A stretch of DNA of 64,000 nucleotides. It comes from Ktedonobacter racemifer DSM 44963. Its GTDB lineage: Bacteria > Chloroflexota > Ktedonobacteria > Ktedonobacterales > Ktedonobacteraceae. Both the position numbers and the translations under genes were made by a program. Numbering within the stretch: position 1 is the first letter of the stretch; every line of letters begins with the position of its first letter. The DNA lies in NCBI RefSeq assembly GCF_000178855.1, contig NZ_ADVG01000004.1, positions 2,604,001 through 2,668,000 on the forward strand. The letters are read 5' to 3'. Positions 25,505 through 34,350 of this stretch are shown piece by piece. The notes beneath the pieces are model-generated. The model was not told where the DNA came from, did no database searches, and saw only the letters and a list, made by a program, of their open reading frames with translations.

Positions 25505-27300
25505 GAGAGGGCTTTAGCCCGCCGCAAGCCACGGTTCTTTAGACCGTGGTGAGGCGTGTTATTGGGCTTTAGCCCTTGTAAAATATAGTACTATATAGAA
25601 CACATGTTTGACAATTTCACATCAGTCTGGTATTCTCTAAGAGAGATACCATATATTTTGCGAGAGGAGGTACTGAACATGGCAAAAGCCACGAAAACCA
25701 TCAGGCAGGCATTACACTATCCACCGCAGTATGCTGCCTACTTCGCGGCAAACCAGGTCCTCTTCAATCACGTCGTGGCCTTTTATTTCGACTGTATCCA
25801 GGCACACGAAGGTCTTCTTGCCCTCAAAAATAAGGAGGCCCTCACGGCCCTGGAGAGACTCACCCATGGAACGGGTGCCAACCCCCATCCGATCATGCCA
25901 CTCACCGATCTCGCGCCAGATATCCCTGCTCTGTTCCGACGCGCTGCTATCAATGCCGCGCTCGGCTCGGCTCGCTCCTTCTTCTCCTCTCTCAGAACAT
26001 GGCGAGCACGTAAGCAGAAACACGAAGCCAAACACACGAAGAAGGGCAAGAGGAGGCCGTTCAGGGGGCGGCCACCAGTCCCGCCCCGATCATGGAATAA
26101 GTCGGCTCCCTTCTACGCAAGCCTTTGGCGCGAGCGTTGTACCCGTTCTATCATGCTCAAGGTCTGGACCGGCTCGTGCTGGTCCTGGCTCAAACTACAC
26201 ACGCTCGGTCGCGATCTCCCTGATGGTGATCTGATGGGCAGTCCGCAACTCGTCCGCAAGGGAGATCGCTGGTGGTTGCATACCCCTCTCGAAAAGACAT
26301 TCGAGGCGCCCGCAAAAGTTATAGAGCAACTCACCGCCGCCGATACACGTCTCTGCGCGGTGGATCTCAATCTTGATCATCACGTAGCTGTGTGCAGCGT
26401 CCAGACCGTTGACGGCACCATCCTGGCTACTTCCTTCATTGGGAGTGGCACAGCGGTATCGGGCACAAGGCGCGCAACTGCTTGGACGTATTGCGCGCAA
26501 CCGATCACAGACTGGCATCATTGCCGAGAACGAACAGGACAATGCCGACCTCTGGGCCAAAATCAGGCACGTTGACGAACAGAGCGCGCACCTGGTGAGC
26601 GCTCGCATTGTCCAGTTCGCCACCAAGCACGAGGCGAGTATTCTCGTCTTCGAGCATCTAGGCAACCTGCAACCAGAGCAGGGCAAGTATTCGCGTCGGG
26701 GCAATACGAAACGGGCCTACTGGATGAAGGGCCGCATTTTCCGCTACTCAAAGTACAAGGCGTGGAATGGAGGCGGTATCATCACGGCCCGTGTGAATCC
26801 GCGCAATACCAGCCGGCAATGCCATCGTTGTCATGGCCTGGTCGTGCGCTACAACCAGGGACAACCCCAGGAGGGCTATACTCCCGGCACCGCCCTCTGC
26901 TTCTGCCCACAGTGCCAGATGCGCGACCATGCCGACAGAAATGCCAGCCTGAGAGTCGGGCAGCGCTTGATCGAGCGTACGCAAGCCCCTTTGAAGGAAA
27001 AGCCTCATGCTCTGACGCGACGTGCGAAGAGGGAGCCGAAAGGCTCAGGTGTTGGGATCTCCCAGGATGCCAAATGCCAGATGGGACCATCTCTCCCTGC
27101 GGCAAGGCGTGGAGATCATGCCAACGGGCATGGCACCGCCCAGAGAGGAAGGCGCCGGATGGGCGCGCCCCTCTCAGATATTGCGTCCCAACTACGGATT
27201 CACTTTGAGTAGTGGCTACGCCACCTATCTCACGAATCCGACTACGGCACAGTGTCAGAAGCTGCTCGGCTTTAGCCGACGCGGAGTGTCACTGATATAT
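25505..27300 (+). mobile_element. second TnpB-only IS200/IS605-group element (frameshifted)
   Basis: The left end has stacked hairpins: GGGCTTTAGCCC repeated at 25508 and 25563, and CCACGGTTCTTTAGACCGTGG at 25534-25554. The right end has CTCGGCTTTAGCCGA near 27270. Both are usual for IS1341-type ends. The right end abuts the start of the MFS gene half at about 27315. Confidence 0.75.
25679..27210 (+). pseudogene. tnpB: TnpB homologue, frameshifted near 26440-26470
   Basis: Starts at the ATG at 25679 with GAGGAGG 8 bases upstream. The first frame holds ALFRRAAINAALGSARSFFS and the RuvC I Asp (CAVDLNLDHHVAVCSV). The second frame holds ILVFEHLGNLQPEQGKYS (Glu), CHRCHG and CFCPQCQ (zinc ribbon) and RDHADRNASLRVGQ (Asp). 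One indel between the frames breaks the gene; all catalytic residues persist, so decay is recent. Different lineage from the TnpB at 21090. Confidence 0.85.
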
Positions 27301-27314
27301 CCTTTCCCAATATT

Positions 27315-27747
27315 GATCTACAACAAGGCGAACCATCTCGTGCTGATGCACGTCGTTGGCTCATGCTGTTGGTCGTTCTTCTTGCAACCTTTATGGGATC
27401 ACTTGATACCTTTATTGTCAATGTTGCCGCTCCATCGCTTGAAACAACGCTTCATGCGAGCTTTGCAGACATACAACTGGTTCTCGCAGGATACACTCTC
27501 GCGTTTGCCGTGGTATTGGTTACAGGAGGGCGCCTTGGCGATCTCTACGGACGCAAACAGATATTCCTTCTAGGCGTTGCTGGATTTACCTTGTTCTCTG
27601 CTTTGTGTGGCTGGGCACCTGGTACCATATGGTTGATTGTCTTTCGCATCTGTCAAGGCAGTATGGCAGCGCTTATGCTTCCTCAAGTCGTGGCTCTGCT
27701 GACAACGACGTTTTTCTCTGAAGAACGTGGACGGGCATTAAGGGTAT
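27315..27747 (+). pseudogene. DHA2-type MFS transporter, N-terminal half
   Basis: Reads RRWLMLLVVLLATFMGSLDT (first helix), NVAAPSLETTLHA, GRLGDLYGRKQIF (the MFS motif A loop) and ALMLPQVVALLTTTFFSEER then GRALRVF, helices 1-4. It then runs into insertion DNA. The sequence resumes at about 31660 with ATMGLAAILGQVLGG, so one 14-helix drug-exporter-like gene was split by about 3.9 kb. The TnpB right end sits at or just before its start. Confidence 0.85.
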
Positions 27748-28965
27748 TTCCGGAAATAAGGTAATCATTGCAGTTGAGGCTTGATGGTATAGTTCCATTC
27801 GCCATGAAAGGGATCGCGAAGCAAGTTGAGGGCAGCAAGCTCGTCATCAGTCACCTTGAGTCCAGTCGGATAGGGATTGCTGTCCTTGAGTGCCATTACC
27901 GTCAAGCCTTCATTCGTTGTCGTATGCGAAATCAGTTCGAGGACCACTTCCAGTGAGGTCAGCGGTTTCGCCCGCCAGTTGATGGAAATGAAGGAAAACA
28001 AGCGATGTTCAATCGTGTTCCATTTGCTGGTAGCAGGTGGATAATGGGCGACGGTAATGGAAAGCTGTTCTTCGTTGGCAAGTTCTTGCAGCTTCTTTTT
28101 CCACAAGCGGTTCCTTACCCCATTAGACCCACCTCCATCGGCGGTGATGAGCAGATGCTTTTTGTCGGGATAGAACGCTTTTCCTGATCGCTGCCACCAC
28201 CTTCTGATACTTTCCACCGCAAATTCCGCTGTGTCATGGTCCAGGCCAACGTTGACGAAGCCCTGATTATGGACCAGGTCGTAAACCCCATAAGGAATGG
28301 CTTTGCCATCAGCGAGGGACAAAAAGTCATAGACATTGACTTCCGTTGCGCTCCCTTGGCTTGCCATGTTGAGCCATTGTTCTTGAAATTCCCGATCAAC
28401 TCCTTTTTCTTGCAATCGACAGAAATGATCGGGTTGCCCTGCTGTTCAAACGCCTGGCATTGCCCTTTGATGTGATGAAATTGAGCATCTCGATCAGGAT
28501 GAGAGACCCCTTCGATGTTCTTTTTATTGGCACGTAAGGAGAAGCCCAGATCGTGAAGCAATTCTGCCAAGGCTGATTTCTTGATTTGGTGCCCCAGAGC
28601 TTCCAATGCCTTGACCAACTGTGCCAGGGACTTGGTCGTCCATCGCACCAGACTCATCGGATCACCTTTGGGATCGAGCAGGCTTTCCAGATCTGCTTGC
28701 AACGTCGCATCTTGCTCAACGGCTTTCTTTCTTCACCAGTTTGACGAAGGCGCTCTCCAGGCCGGTAGCACTCTCCTGTTCCCAACTCGTGCAGCCCTCG
28801 CTTTACCGTATTTCTTGACGCTCCTGCTTCCATGGCAACCTCTGCCACGCTTCCTCTCTGTTGTGCTTCCATGGCAAGATATTGCCTCCACTGCTTTTCG
28901 TTGAGTAAGGCTCGCATCTCTTGATAGATGTGTTGTTTCGATCCCGTCTCCATGCCATCAGCATA
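27748..28965 (-). mobile_element. ISAzo13-family element, degenerate
   Basis: Begins beside the MFS break with a TTTCCGGAAA palindromic end and carries a three-frame transposase remnant. The other end is cut by the IS982-like element at 28966. Confidence 0.7.
27765..28953 (-). pseudogene. ISAzo13-family transposase, at least two frameshifts
   Basis: N-terminal frame (about 28953-28735): QRGSVAEVAMEAGASRNTVK, GERLRQTGEE. Middle frame (about 28712-28360): SLAQLVKALEALGHQIKKSA, HDLGFSLRANKKNIEG, IISVDCKKKELIGNFKNNG. C-terminal frame (28400-27765): LLITADGGGSNGVRNRLWKK, HYPPATSKWNTIEHRLFSFI and GLKVTDDELAALNL. The last frame carries the family's characteristic DGGGSNG and KWNxIEHR motifs. Two frame breaks make it inactive. 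Confidence 0.85.
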
Positions 28966-29997
28966 CGCTTGGTGTGAGTTAGAAATCAAGTAAGTCGGCA
29001 AAAGCCAGTGGCGGGCGTCCCAGCAGAAGATTGAGCCAACAACAAAAGTTGTGGGGGCCCACTTTGGCAGCAAGGCGAGCGCGAAAGCCGGGCACCGTAT
29101 GAAGTCGATCGGTTGCCAGGCGAAAAGCCAAGTGCAACTTGCCGGAAACACTTTCGATCACCTGGCGAACGCCGTGCATCCAGCGCCGCCAGCGGGGAGA
29201 GGGCTCAGTGACTGGCTTGCGATTGTGCGATTGAGTCAGTACAGCCGCATGAGCGTCGTGAAGCCAATGCAGTTGCAGCGGCTCGCTGGCGAAGCCGCGA
29301 TCAGCGACGTAGGTTGGAAAGGCTTGCCCAGGGCTTGATAAGCGAGCAGAGGGATGAGCCCGCAGACCGAGAAAGGTCTCGGCCAAGCGAGTGTCATGCA
29401 CGCTCGCCTGGGAGAAGCCAAAGCCGGTCAAAAAGCCTGTGGGGGTAATGGCCATCAGGACGTGGAAACCCATGTACGAGCTGATGCGGCTGCACCAGCC
29501 TTTGTCAGCAACGCCGGCCAACCAGCCTCCTCCTCGCCGTTTGATGCAACGAACCGGGACACCGGTGGCATCCAGGATCTGATATAGCTCTTCGGATTGG
29601 CCCAGTCGGAGCGAGGCGAGCAGGCAAGCGATCTGTTCGATCAACTGCGCACAAGCATGCTCACCTCGCACAAATTGGCTGTGGTCGGGAAGCGTCGGAA
29701 AGGCGGCTTTCAAATGACGCTGCGCAAAGCGATAAAAGGCCTGTTCGCTGGGAAATCGCGCCCATTGTCCAAACAATGCCAGGGTGAGGAGTTCACTCAA
29801 GCCCAGCTTAGGGGCTGGCCCAGGGTGTCTGGGCATCGACAAACTATGCTGCTTGCACAGGTCATCGACCATGACGTAGAGTACAGTTAGAAAGGTATCC
29901 AGGTGTTCCATTGTAAGCTCCTTGAAGGTTCTTGATTTCAGCTTACTTTAGAGCCTGGATACCTTTTTTTCAAGCGTTTTCTAACTCACACCAAGCG
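28966..29997 (-). mobile_element. IS982-like element with 20-bp terminal inverted repeats
   Basis: CGCTTGGTGTGAGTTAGAAA at 28966-28985 is repeated inverted at 29978-29997. It carries one intact transposase. It abuts the ISAzo13 remnant on the left and the DHFR-like gene on the right. Confidence 0.8.
28979..29911 (-). CDS. IS982-like DDE transposase
   Basis: 310 residues, intact. DDE residues are visible in LYQILDATGVPVRC (Asp), TYVADRGFASEPLQ (Asp) and GVRQVIESVSGKLH (Glu). The N-terminus (LSELLTLALFGQWARFPSEQ) fits the family. Near a canonical size with both terminal repeats present, so possibly active. Family assignment between IS982 and the wider IS4/IS5 superfamily is by overall pattern only. 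Confidence 0.85.
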   Translation of the reverse strand: MEHLDTFLTVLYVMVDDLCKQHSLSMPRHPGPAPKLGLSELLTLALFGQWARFPSEQAFYRFAQRHLKAAFPTLPDHSQFVRGEHACAQLIEQIACLLASLRLGQSEELYQILDATGVPVRCIKRRGGGWLAGVADKGWCSRISSYMGFHVLMAITPTGFLTGFGFSQASVHDTRLAETFLGLRAHPSARLSSPGQAFPTYVADRGFASEPLQLHWLHDAHAAVLTQSHNRKPVTEPSPRWRRWMHGVRQVIESVSGKLHLAFRLATDRLHTVPGFRARLAAKVGPHNFCCWLNLLLGRPPLAFADLLDF

Positions 29998-30023
29998 TTC
30001 ATATATGCCGCGTCTGCCTTCTG

Positions 30024-30611
30024 CTACTTTGCCGAGCGATCCGGTTCGTAGCGCAGGGCCACAACTCCACTCTGAAAGGTCTTTGAGGCCAGCAGTTTGA
30101 GCGGGAATGAACGGGTGACGCCGGCAAAGAGGGCCTTGCCCTCGCCAAGGATCGTTGGATTGATATTGATGCGATATTCGTCAATCAGATCCAGTTCCAT
30201 AAACGTGCGCGCCAGCATGGGACTGCCGAGGAACCAGATATCCTTGCCTGGCTGCTGTTTGATGGCATTAATTTCTTCGGCGATGTGATCCTTGATCAGC
30301 ACGGTATTCTGTGCATTGTTCCATGCAACGCGCTCCAATGTGCGCGAGACCACAATCTTGGTGGCAGCGTCCAGAAAGCGCGCGTGTTCGAGTTCGGCTG
30401 GAGTGCTGGCGGGATTGCCCGGCACCGTGAGCCAGTAGCTGGCCATGCCTTCATACGTTCTGCGCCCCCAGATCACGGCGTCTGTGAGCACGTGCAAGGA
30501 ATGGGCATCCTGCTCCAATTCGTGATCATACGCAATCCAATCCAGTTCGTCGTTGGGACCCGAGGTAAAGCCATTCAGCGAAAGATGGATCAGAGAAATG
30601 ATTTTTCTCAT
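30024..30611 (-). CDS. dihydrofolate reductase family protein (RibD C-terminal-like)
   Basis: 195 residues. MRKIISLIHLSLNGFTSGPN is the usual start of these DHFR-fold proteins. VIWGRRTYEGMASYW carries the NADPH-binding GRRTYE motif, and KDIWFLGSPMLARTFMELDL then IDEYRININPTILGEGKALF follow. These stand-alone proteins are of uncertain substrate and distinct from FolA. AAAGGAG lies 6 bases before the ATG. It lies inside the block that splits the MFS gene. Confidence 0.88.
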   Translation of the reverse strand: MRKIISLIHLSLNGFTSGPNDELDWIAYDHELEQDAHSLHVLTDAVIWGRRTYEGMASYWLTVPGNPASTPAELEHARFLDAATKIVVSRTLERVAWNNAQNTVLIKDHIAEEINAIKQQPGKDIWFLGSPMLARTFMELDLIDEYRININPTILGEGKALFAGVTRSFPLKLLASKTFQSGVVALRYEPDRSAK

Positions 30612-30738
30612 AGCATGCTCCTTTTATCGTTCAACTCTGATTTAACCAGTGTAGCCGCTTTCTTCACATGAAGAGTCAGCAACACGAGTATACTCTAACA
30701 GAGGGGGAGCGTCTTGAAGAAAATGGCCATCCAATAAG

Positions 30739-30814
30739 GTTTTATCAACAAGCGGGAGCCATAGAGACGCGGCTTGCCTGCCGCGTCTCTATGGCTCCCG
30801 CTTGTTGATAAAAC
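30739..30814. terminator. 35-bp perfect palindrome 3' of the AraC gene
   Basis: Arms 30739-30773 and 30780-30814 match exactly over 35 bases around a 6-base loop and begin/end with GTTTTA/TAAAAC. It ends 3 bases before the stop of the minus-strand AraC gene, as expected for its terminator, and is upstream of the DHFR-like gene. Confidence 0.75.
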
Positions 30815-30817
30815 TCT

Positions 30818-31504
30818 TTAGCGGAGCGTCAGCCCATGTTGAGTCCGAGCAATGAGGGCGGGAGTGTAGCCAATGAAATGCTTCAGCGCCCGGGTCAGAT
30901 GGGACTGGTCCGCGTACCCGGTCTGATATGCCGCGTCGATCAGCGAAACGCCCTGCCCCAGAAGCGCGGTGGCCTGTTTGGCGCGCTCGATCTGCTCAAT
31001 TGTCTTGTAGGGGAGCCCGGTCGCCAGGACAAAGCGGCGCCTGATGGTGCGCAACGACATCTCTACCGGGTGATGAGCCAGGACCGCCTGCACCACGGGA
31101 TCAGAGACCAGCACATGCTGGCGAACCAGGCGCTCAATAAAGGTCTCAACATTCTCATAGTCAGGGATCGGCCAGCTGGAGTCAGCCAGATGAAAGGATG
31201 TTTGCGAGGCCAGGGGCAGGAACGCCTGCTCATCCAGCAAGCGTTGAATGGAGAGTGCGGGCAGAAAAGTGCCGAGAGGAAACGTGACCCCGAACCACTC
31301 GGTCCCTTCGGGTTGAGCCACAGGGGTCGCTCTGGTCAACGGTCCCTGTACAGAAATATGCAGCCTGTCGTACCGCTTGAGAAAGAGTAAATGCCATTGT
31401 CCGGAGGCCGGGCAGACAGGGGTATACCCTTGCCCGGCTCCGCCACGCCAGACTGCCTCAATAGAAGGAGAGTCCGAACCTCTCCCCTCAAAATACGTCT
31501 CCAA
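30818..31504 (-). CDS. AraC-family transcriptional regulator
   Basis: About 228 residues. The C-terminal domain has MSLRTIRRRFVLATGLPYKT and GVSLIDAAYQTGYADQSHLT then RALKHFIGYTPALI, the second HTH and the AraC signature. The N-terminal 130 residues are a poorly conserved sensor domain. TTG at 31504 is preferred with GGAGG 6 bases upstream; the frame is open to 31528. Probably controls the DHFR-like gene or a gene lost from the locus. Confidence 0.85.
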   Translation of the reverse strand: METYFEGRGSDSPSIEAVWRGGAGQGYTPVCPASGQWHLLFLKRYDRLHISVQGPLTRATPVAQPEGTEWFGVTFPLGTFLPALSIQRLLDEQAFLPLASQTSFHLADSSWPIPDYENVETFIERLVRQHVLVSDPVVQAVLAHHPVEMSLRTIRRRFVLATGLPYKTIEQIERAKQATALLGQGVSLIDAAYQTGYADQSHLTRALKHFIGYTPALIARTQHGLTLR

Positions 31505-31659
31505 ATGGTTCCTCCCTGCAAAGCGCAATGTCTTCTTTTTGCTTTAAGCTGGCATTCTCACAGAGGCCCAGAAAAACGGAAACAGTGTATGAACGCCTGG
31601 TGTGAGATGGTGTGGCATATCATCTCGGCCTCTCTTTGTCTATTTATTCTCGGAAGTCC

Positions 31660-32650
31660 CCTAAGCTACTATATTGCGACTATGGGACTGGCCGCAATTC
31701 TGGGGCAGGTTCTTGGTGGACTGCTGTTAGCCGCAAACATTTTGGGGTTGGGCTGGAGAAATATCTTTCTCGTCAATATCCCCATTGGTCTTGTTACGAT
31801 CGTAGCGGCTTGGTTCCTGGTGCCAGAAACCCGGAGATCATCTACCCATCAGCTTGACCTACGAGGGGTGATTTTGCTTTCAGTGACGCTCTTCTTGCTC
31901 ATTTGTCCGTTAGTGGGTGGGAGCAGTCAAGGATGGTCATTCTGGAGTATGCTGAGCCTGGTCATTGCACTACTTTTGCTTGGAATTTTTGTCAGGTATG
32001 AGTGGCGGTTGACGCAACATGGAGGTACTCCTATCGTGCCACTTTCCCTTTTTCAAATGCGCTCATTTGTGGCAGGGATATGCTCCGTCTTCCTGGTCGA
32101 TATGCTCTTTGGAGCGATCTTACTGACACTGCCCTTTTACTTGCAAGAAGGGTTGCGCTACCTCCCCTGGCAATCGGGATGCGTGGTGATGATTATGGGA
32201 ATTGCATATATGTTGGCGTCAAGTGTTTCAGCCCAAGTAGTACGCAGGCTTAAGGCAAAGACGTTGCACTTAGGAGCAGCACTGGTCACATTGGGATATC
32301 TCTTGACGCTTCTGTCAGTTTTATTCCTGGTCCCTCAATATGGAATTGTTCCTCTGCTGGTTGGTCTTTTTGTTACCTCTGCTGGGAATGGAACGTTGGC
32401 TGCACCAGTAATGAATAACGCCTTACAGGAGATTAAAGGAGCTATGGTTGGTGCTGCTTCCGGCGTCTATGCTATCATCGAACAGATTGCCAGTGTGATT
32501 GGTGTGGCATTGATTGGAACACTCTTCGCAACCCTTCTGGCTCATCACAAGAGCTATATCGACGCTTTCTCTCTCTCGCTCATGGTAATTGTGTTGGTCA
32601 GTCTCCTGCTCTCGTTGACAGTTTTCCTTTTTCCTAGGATGCGTTCATAG
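31660..32650 (+). pseudogene. DHA2-type MFS transporter, C-terminal half
   Basis: Reads ATMGLAAILGQVLGGLLLA, then WRNIFLVNIPIGLVTIVAAW (motif typical of the DHA2 helix 5-6 region), PLSLFQMRSFVAGICSVFLV, GNGTLAAPVMNNALQEIKG and SGVYAIIEQIASVIGVALIG to a stop at 32650. It continues the half at 27315-27747. No start codon with a ribosome-binding site precedes it. Confidence 0.85.
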
Positions 32651-32664
32651 GTTCGTGGGGAGGG

Positions 32665-32784
32665 ATTGATACCCATAAGTGGGAACTGACGCACTTGTGG
32701 TTTCTGTACATCACTTTGTTTTGAATTGATACCCACAAGTGGGAACTGACGCACTTGTGGTTTCTGTACATCACTTTGTTTTGA
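32665..32784. repeat. 60-bp tandem duplication containing hairpins, between convergent genes
   Basis: Units 32665-32724 and 32725-32784 differ at one position. Each contains CCACAAGTG/CACTTGTGG arms (one mismatch in unit 1) followed by TTTCTG, a terminator-like hairpin. Unit 2 encodes the last codons of the minus-strand TetR gene. Acts as a doubled terminator between the MFS half (ends 32650) and TetR (ends 32771). Confidence 0.75.
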
Positions 32785-33391
32785 GATGAAGCGCTGCACA
32801 GACGAGAGAGCACACCTGCGGCGCAACTTCCAGCATGCTTCGTTCTTTCCCAGCCAGCGTATCAAACGTCTCAAAGCTGATCAGAGTAAAAAGTGTATCG
32901 GCAGCCTCATCAAGAGACTGGGTAGGAGCAAGCATCTGTTTCTCGCCCAACCGTTGCAGGATCACTTTTACTCCTTGGCGCCTTCGCTCGTCCCTGGCTC
33001 GTATGACACGCTCAAAATCTGCATCAAGGGCAGCCAGAGCCCTGAGCCTGCGGGTGACAAGCCGATCTGCGTCCCAGAAGCGACTAAAGGCCAGAATATA
33101 GTGGGTCAAAACGTCGAGCGGATCAGGGTGACGAAATACAGTAGCAAGTTGCTCCATACCACCACTGGCTGCTAAAGAGTCACTGAGCGCTTCAAGCAAT
33201 CCTGCTTTGGTGCCGAACTGGTGGTAGACCGTCGCGCGAACTACATCTGCGCGACGCGCGACGGCATCAAGAGAAAAGGTCGAAAAGCTATCATAAGCCA
33301 TTAGCAGTTCGCGGGCCGCATTGATGATACGAGAGCGCGTCTGTTCGTTTGCGACCTGACGCTGCCCGAGTCGATAGGGACGAGGACTCAT
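32771..33391 (-). CDS. TetR-family transcriptional regulator
   Basis: About 206 residues. The N-terminal HTH is RSRIINAARELLMAYDSFST, FSLDAVARRADVVRATVYHQ, FGTKAGLLEALSDSL. The all-helical C-terminal ligand domain follows. Start at 33391; coding to 33493 is open but would run through the operator. Divergent from the SDR-MFS operon at 33538, with a strong palindrome between, so it very likely represses that operon and itself. Confidence 0.9.
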   Translation of the reverse strand: MSPRPYRLGQRQVANEQTRSRIINAARELLMAYDSFSTFSLDAVARRADVVRATVYHQFGTKAGLLEALSDSLAASGGMEQLATVFRHPDPLDVLTHYILAFSRFWDADRLVTRRLRALAALDADFERVIRARDERRRQGVKVILQRLGEKQMLAPTQSLDEAADTLFTLISFETFDTLAGKERSMLEVAPQVCSLVCAALHLKTK

Positions 33392-33431
33392 AAAAAAGCC
33401 TTGACTCCTTCTGGAATTCATTGTACAATCT

Positions 33432-33458
33432 GTCTGTCCAATAAAACATTGGACAGAC
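33432..33458. promoter_or_regulatory. TetR operator palindrome
   Basis: GTCTGTCCAAT (33432-33442), AAAAC, ATTGGACAGAC (33448-33458): perfect 11-bp arms in the divergent TetR/SDR promoter, typical of TetR operators. Confidence 0.75.
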
Positions 33459-33537
33459 TGTTCACCTAAATAATAAACGAAGTTGAAATCCATGTAAAGA
33501 GTCGTTGCTCTTCATGGAAATGGGAAAGGACATACTT

Positions 33538-34338
33538 ATGACAGTAAGACCGCATTCACAGGGGAGCGGGCAAGATGATTCCTCTCGCTTCACTGGTAAG
33601 GTGGCGCTGATCACAGGAGCAAGCCGAGGCATCGGTGCAGCGGCAGCGCGTCTCTTTGCGCAGCAGGGGGCCAGCGTTGTCCTTGCAGCTCGCAGTGAAG
33701 ATGAGATGGCAAAAATTGTGGATGAGATTAAGGCCCATGGGGGCGAGGCGCTGGCTGTTCAGACTGATGTGGCTGATGCTGCCTCCGTTGAGACACTCGT
33801 CAAACGCACTGTAGACACCTTTGGGAGGCTTGATATTGCCTTTAACAATGCTGGGATTGCAGGAGGAAACAAATCACTGGTGGATACCTCTGAAGATCTC
33901 TTTGAGCAGGTCATTCAGGTGAATCTGACAGGCATCTTTCTCGCACTGAAGTATGAGATTCCCGCGATGCTCAAGACGGGGGGGGGGGCGATTGTCAACA
34001 TGAGTTCTACTGTAGGACTCATCGGCACAAAAGCTGGAATTGCTCCATATATTGCAAGTAAGCACGGCGTGATCGGCCTCACCAAAGCGGCGGCCCTGGA
34101 ATATGCGAGCAGCAACATTCGAGTCAACGCTCTTGCACCTGGTACAACAGTGACGACAGTCAACGAACGTTGGATCGCGGATCCACAGATCAAGCAGCGT
34201 ATCACGAGTGCAATCCCACTGGGGCGTGTGGCCGAACCAGTAGAAGTCGCCGAGGCCGCGCTCTGGCTCTGCTCGGATGCCGCTTCGTATCTTACCGGTG
34301 TAACGCTGCCAGTTGACGGCGGCTATGTGATCGCATAA
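33538..34338 (+). CDS. SDR-family NAD(P)-dependent oxidoreductase
   Basis: 266 residues from the ATG at 33538, with GGGAAAGGA upstream. All classical SDR motifs are present: ALITGASRGIGAAAARLF (cofactor loop), LDIAFNNAGIAGG (NNAG), IVNMSSTVGLIGTKAGIAPY then IASK (Ser-Tyr-Lys) and TGVTLPVDGGYVIA at the C-terminus. It is most like glucose-1-dehydrogenase/3-oxoacyl reductase-type SDRs. First gene of a TetR-controlled operon with the MFS at 34351. Confidence 0.93.
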   Translation: MTVRPHSQGSGQDDSSRFTGKVALITGASRGIGAAAARLFAQQGASVVLAARSEDEMAKIVDEIKAHGGEALAVQTDVADAASVETLVKRTVDTFGRLDIAFNNAGIAGGNKSLVDTSEDLFEQVIQVNLTGIFLALKYEIPAMLKTGGGAIVNMSSTVGLIGTKAGIAPYIASKHGVIGLTKAAALEYASSNIRVNALAPGTTVTTVNERWIADPQIKQRITSAIPLGRVAEPVEVAEAALWLCSDAASYLTGVTLPVDGGYVIA

Positions 34339-34350
34339 GCAAGGATTTCG

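Noticed and set aside
27748..31659. Classic composite transposon carrying DHFR and AraC
   Set aside because: The two IS elements are of different families and both lie on the left; no matching IS at the right border near 31.6 kb.
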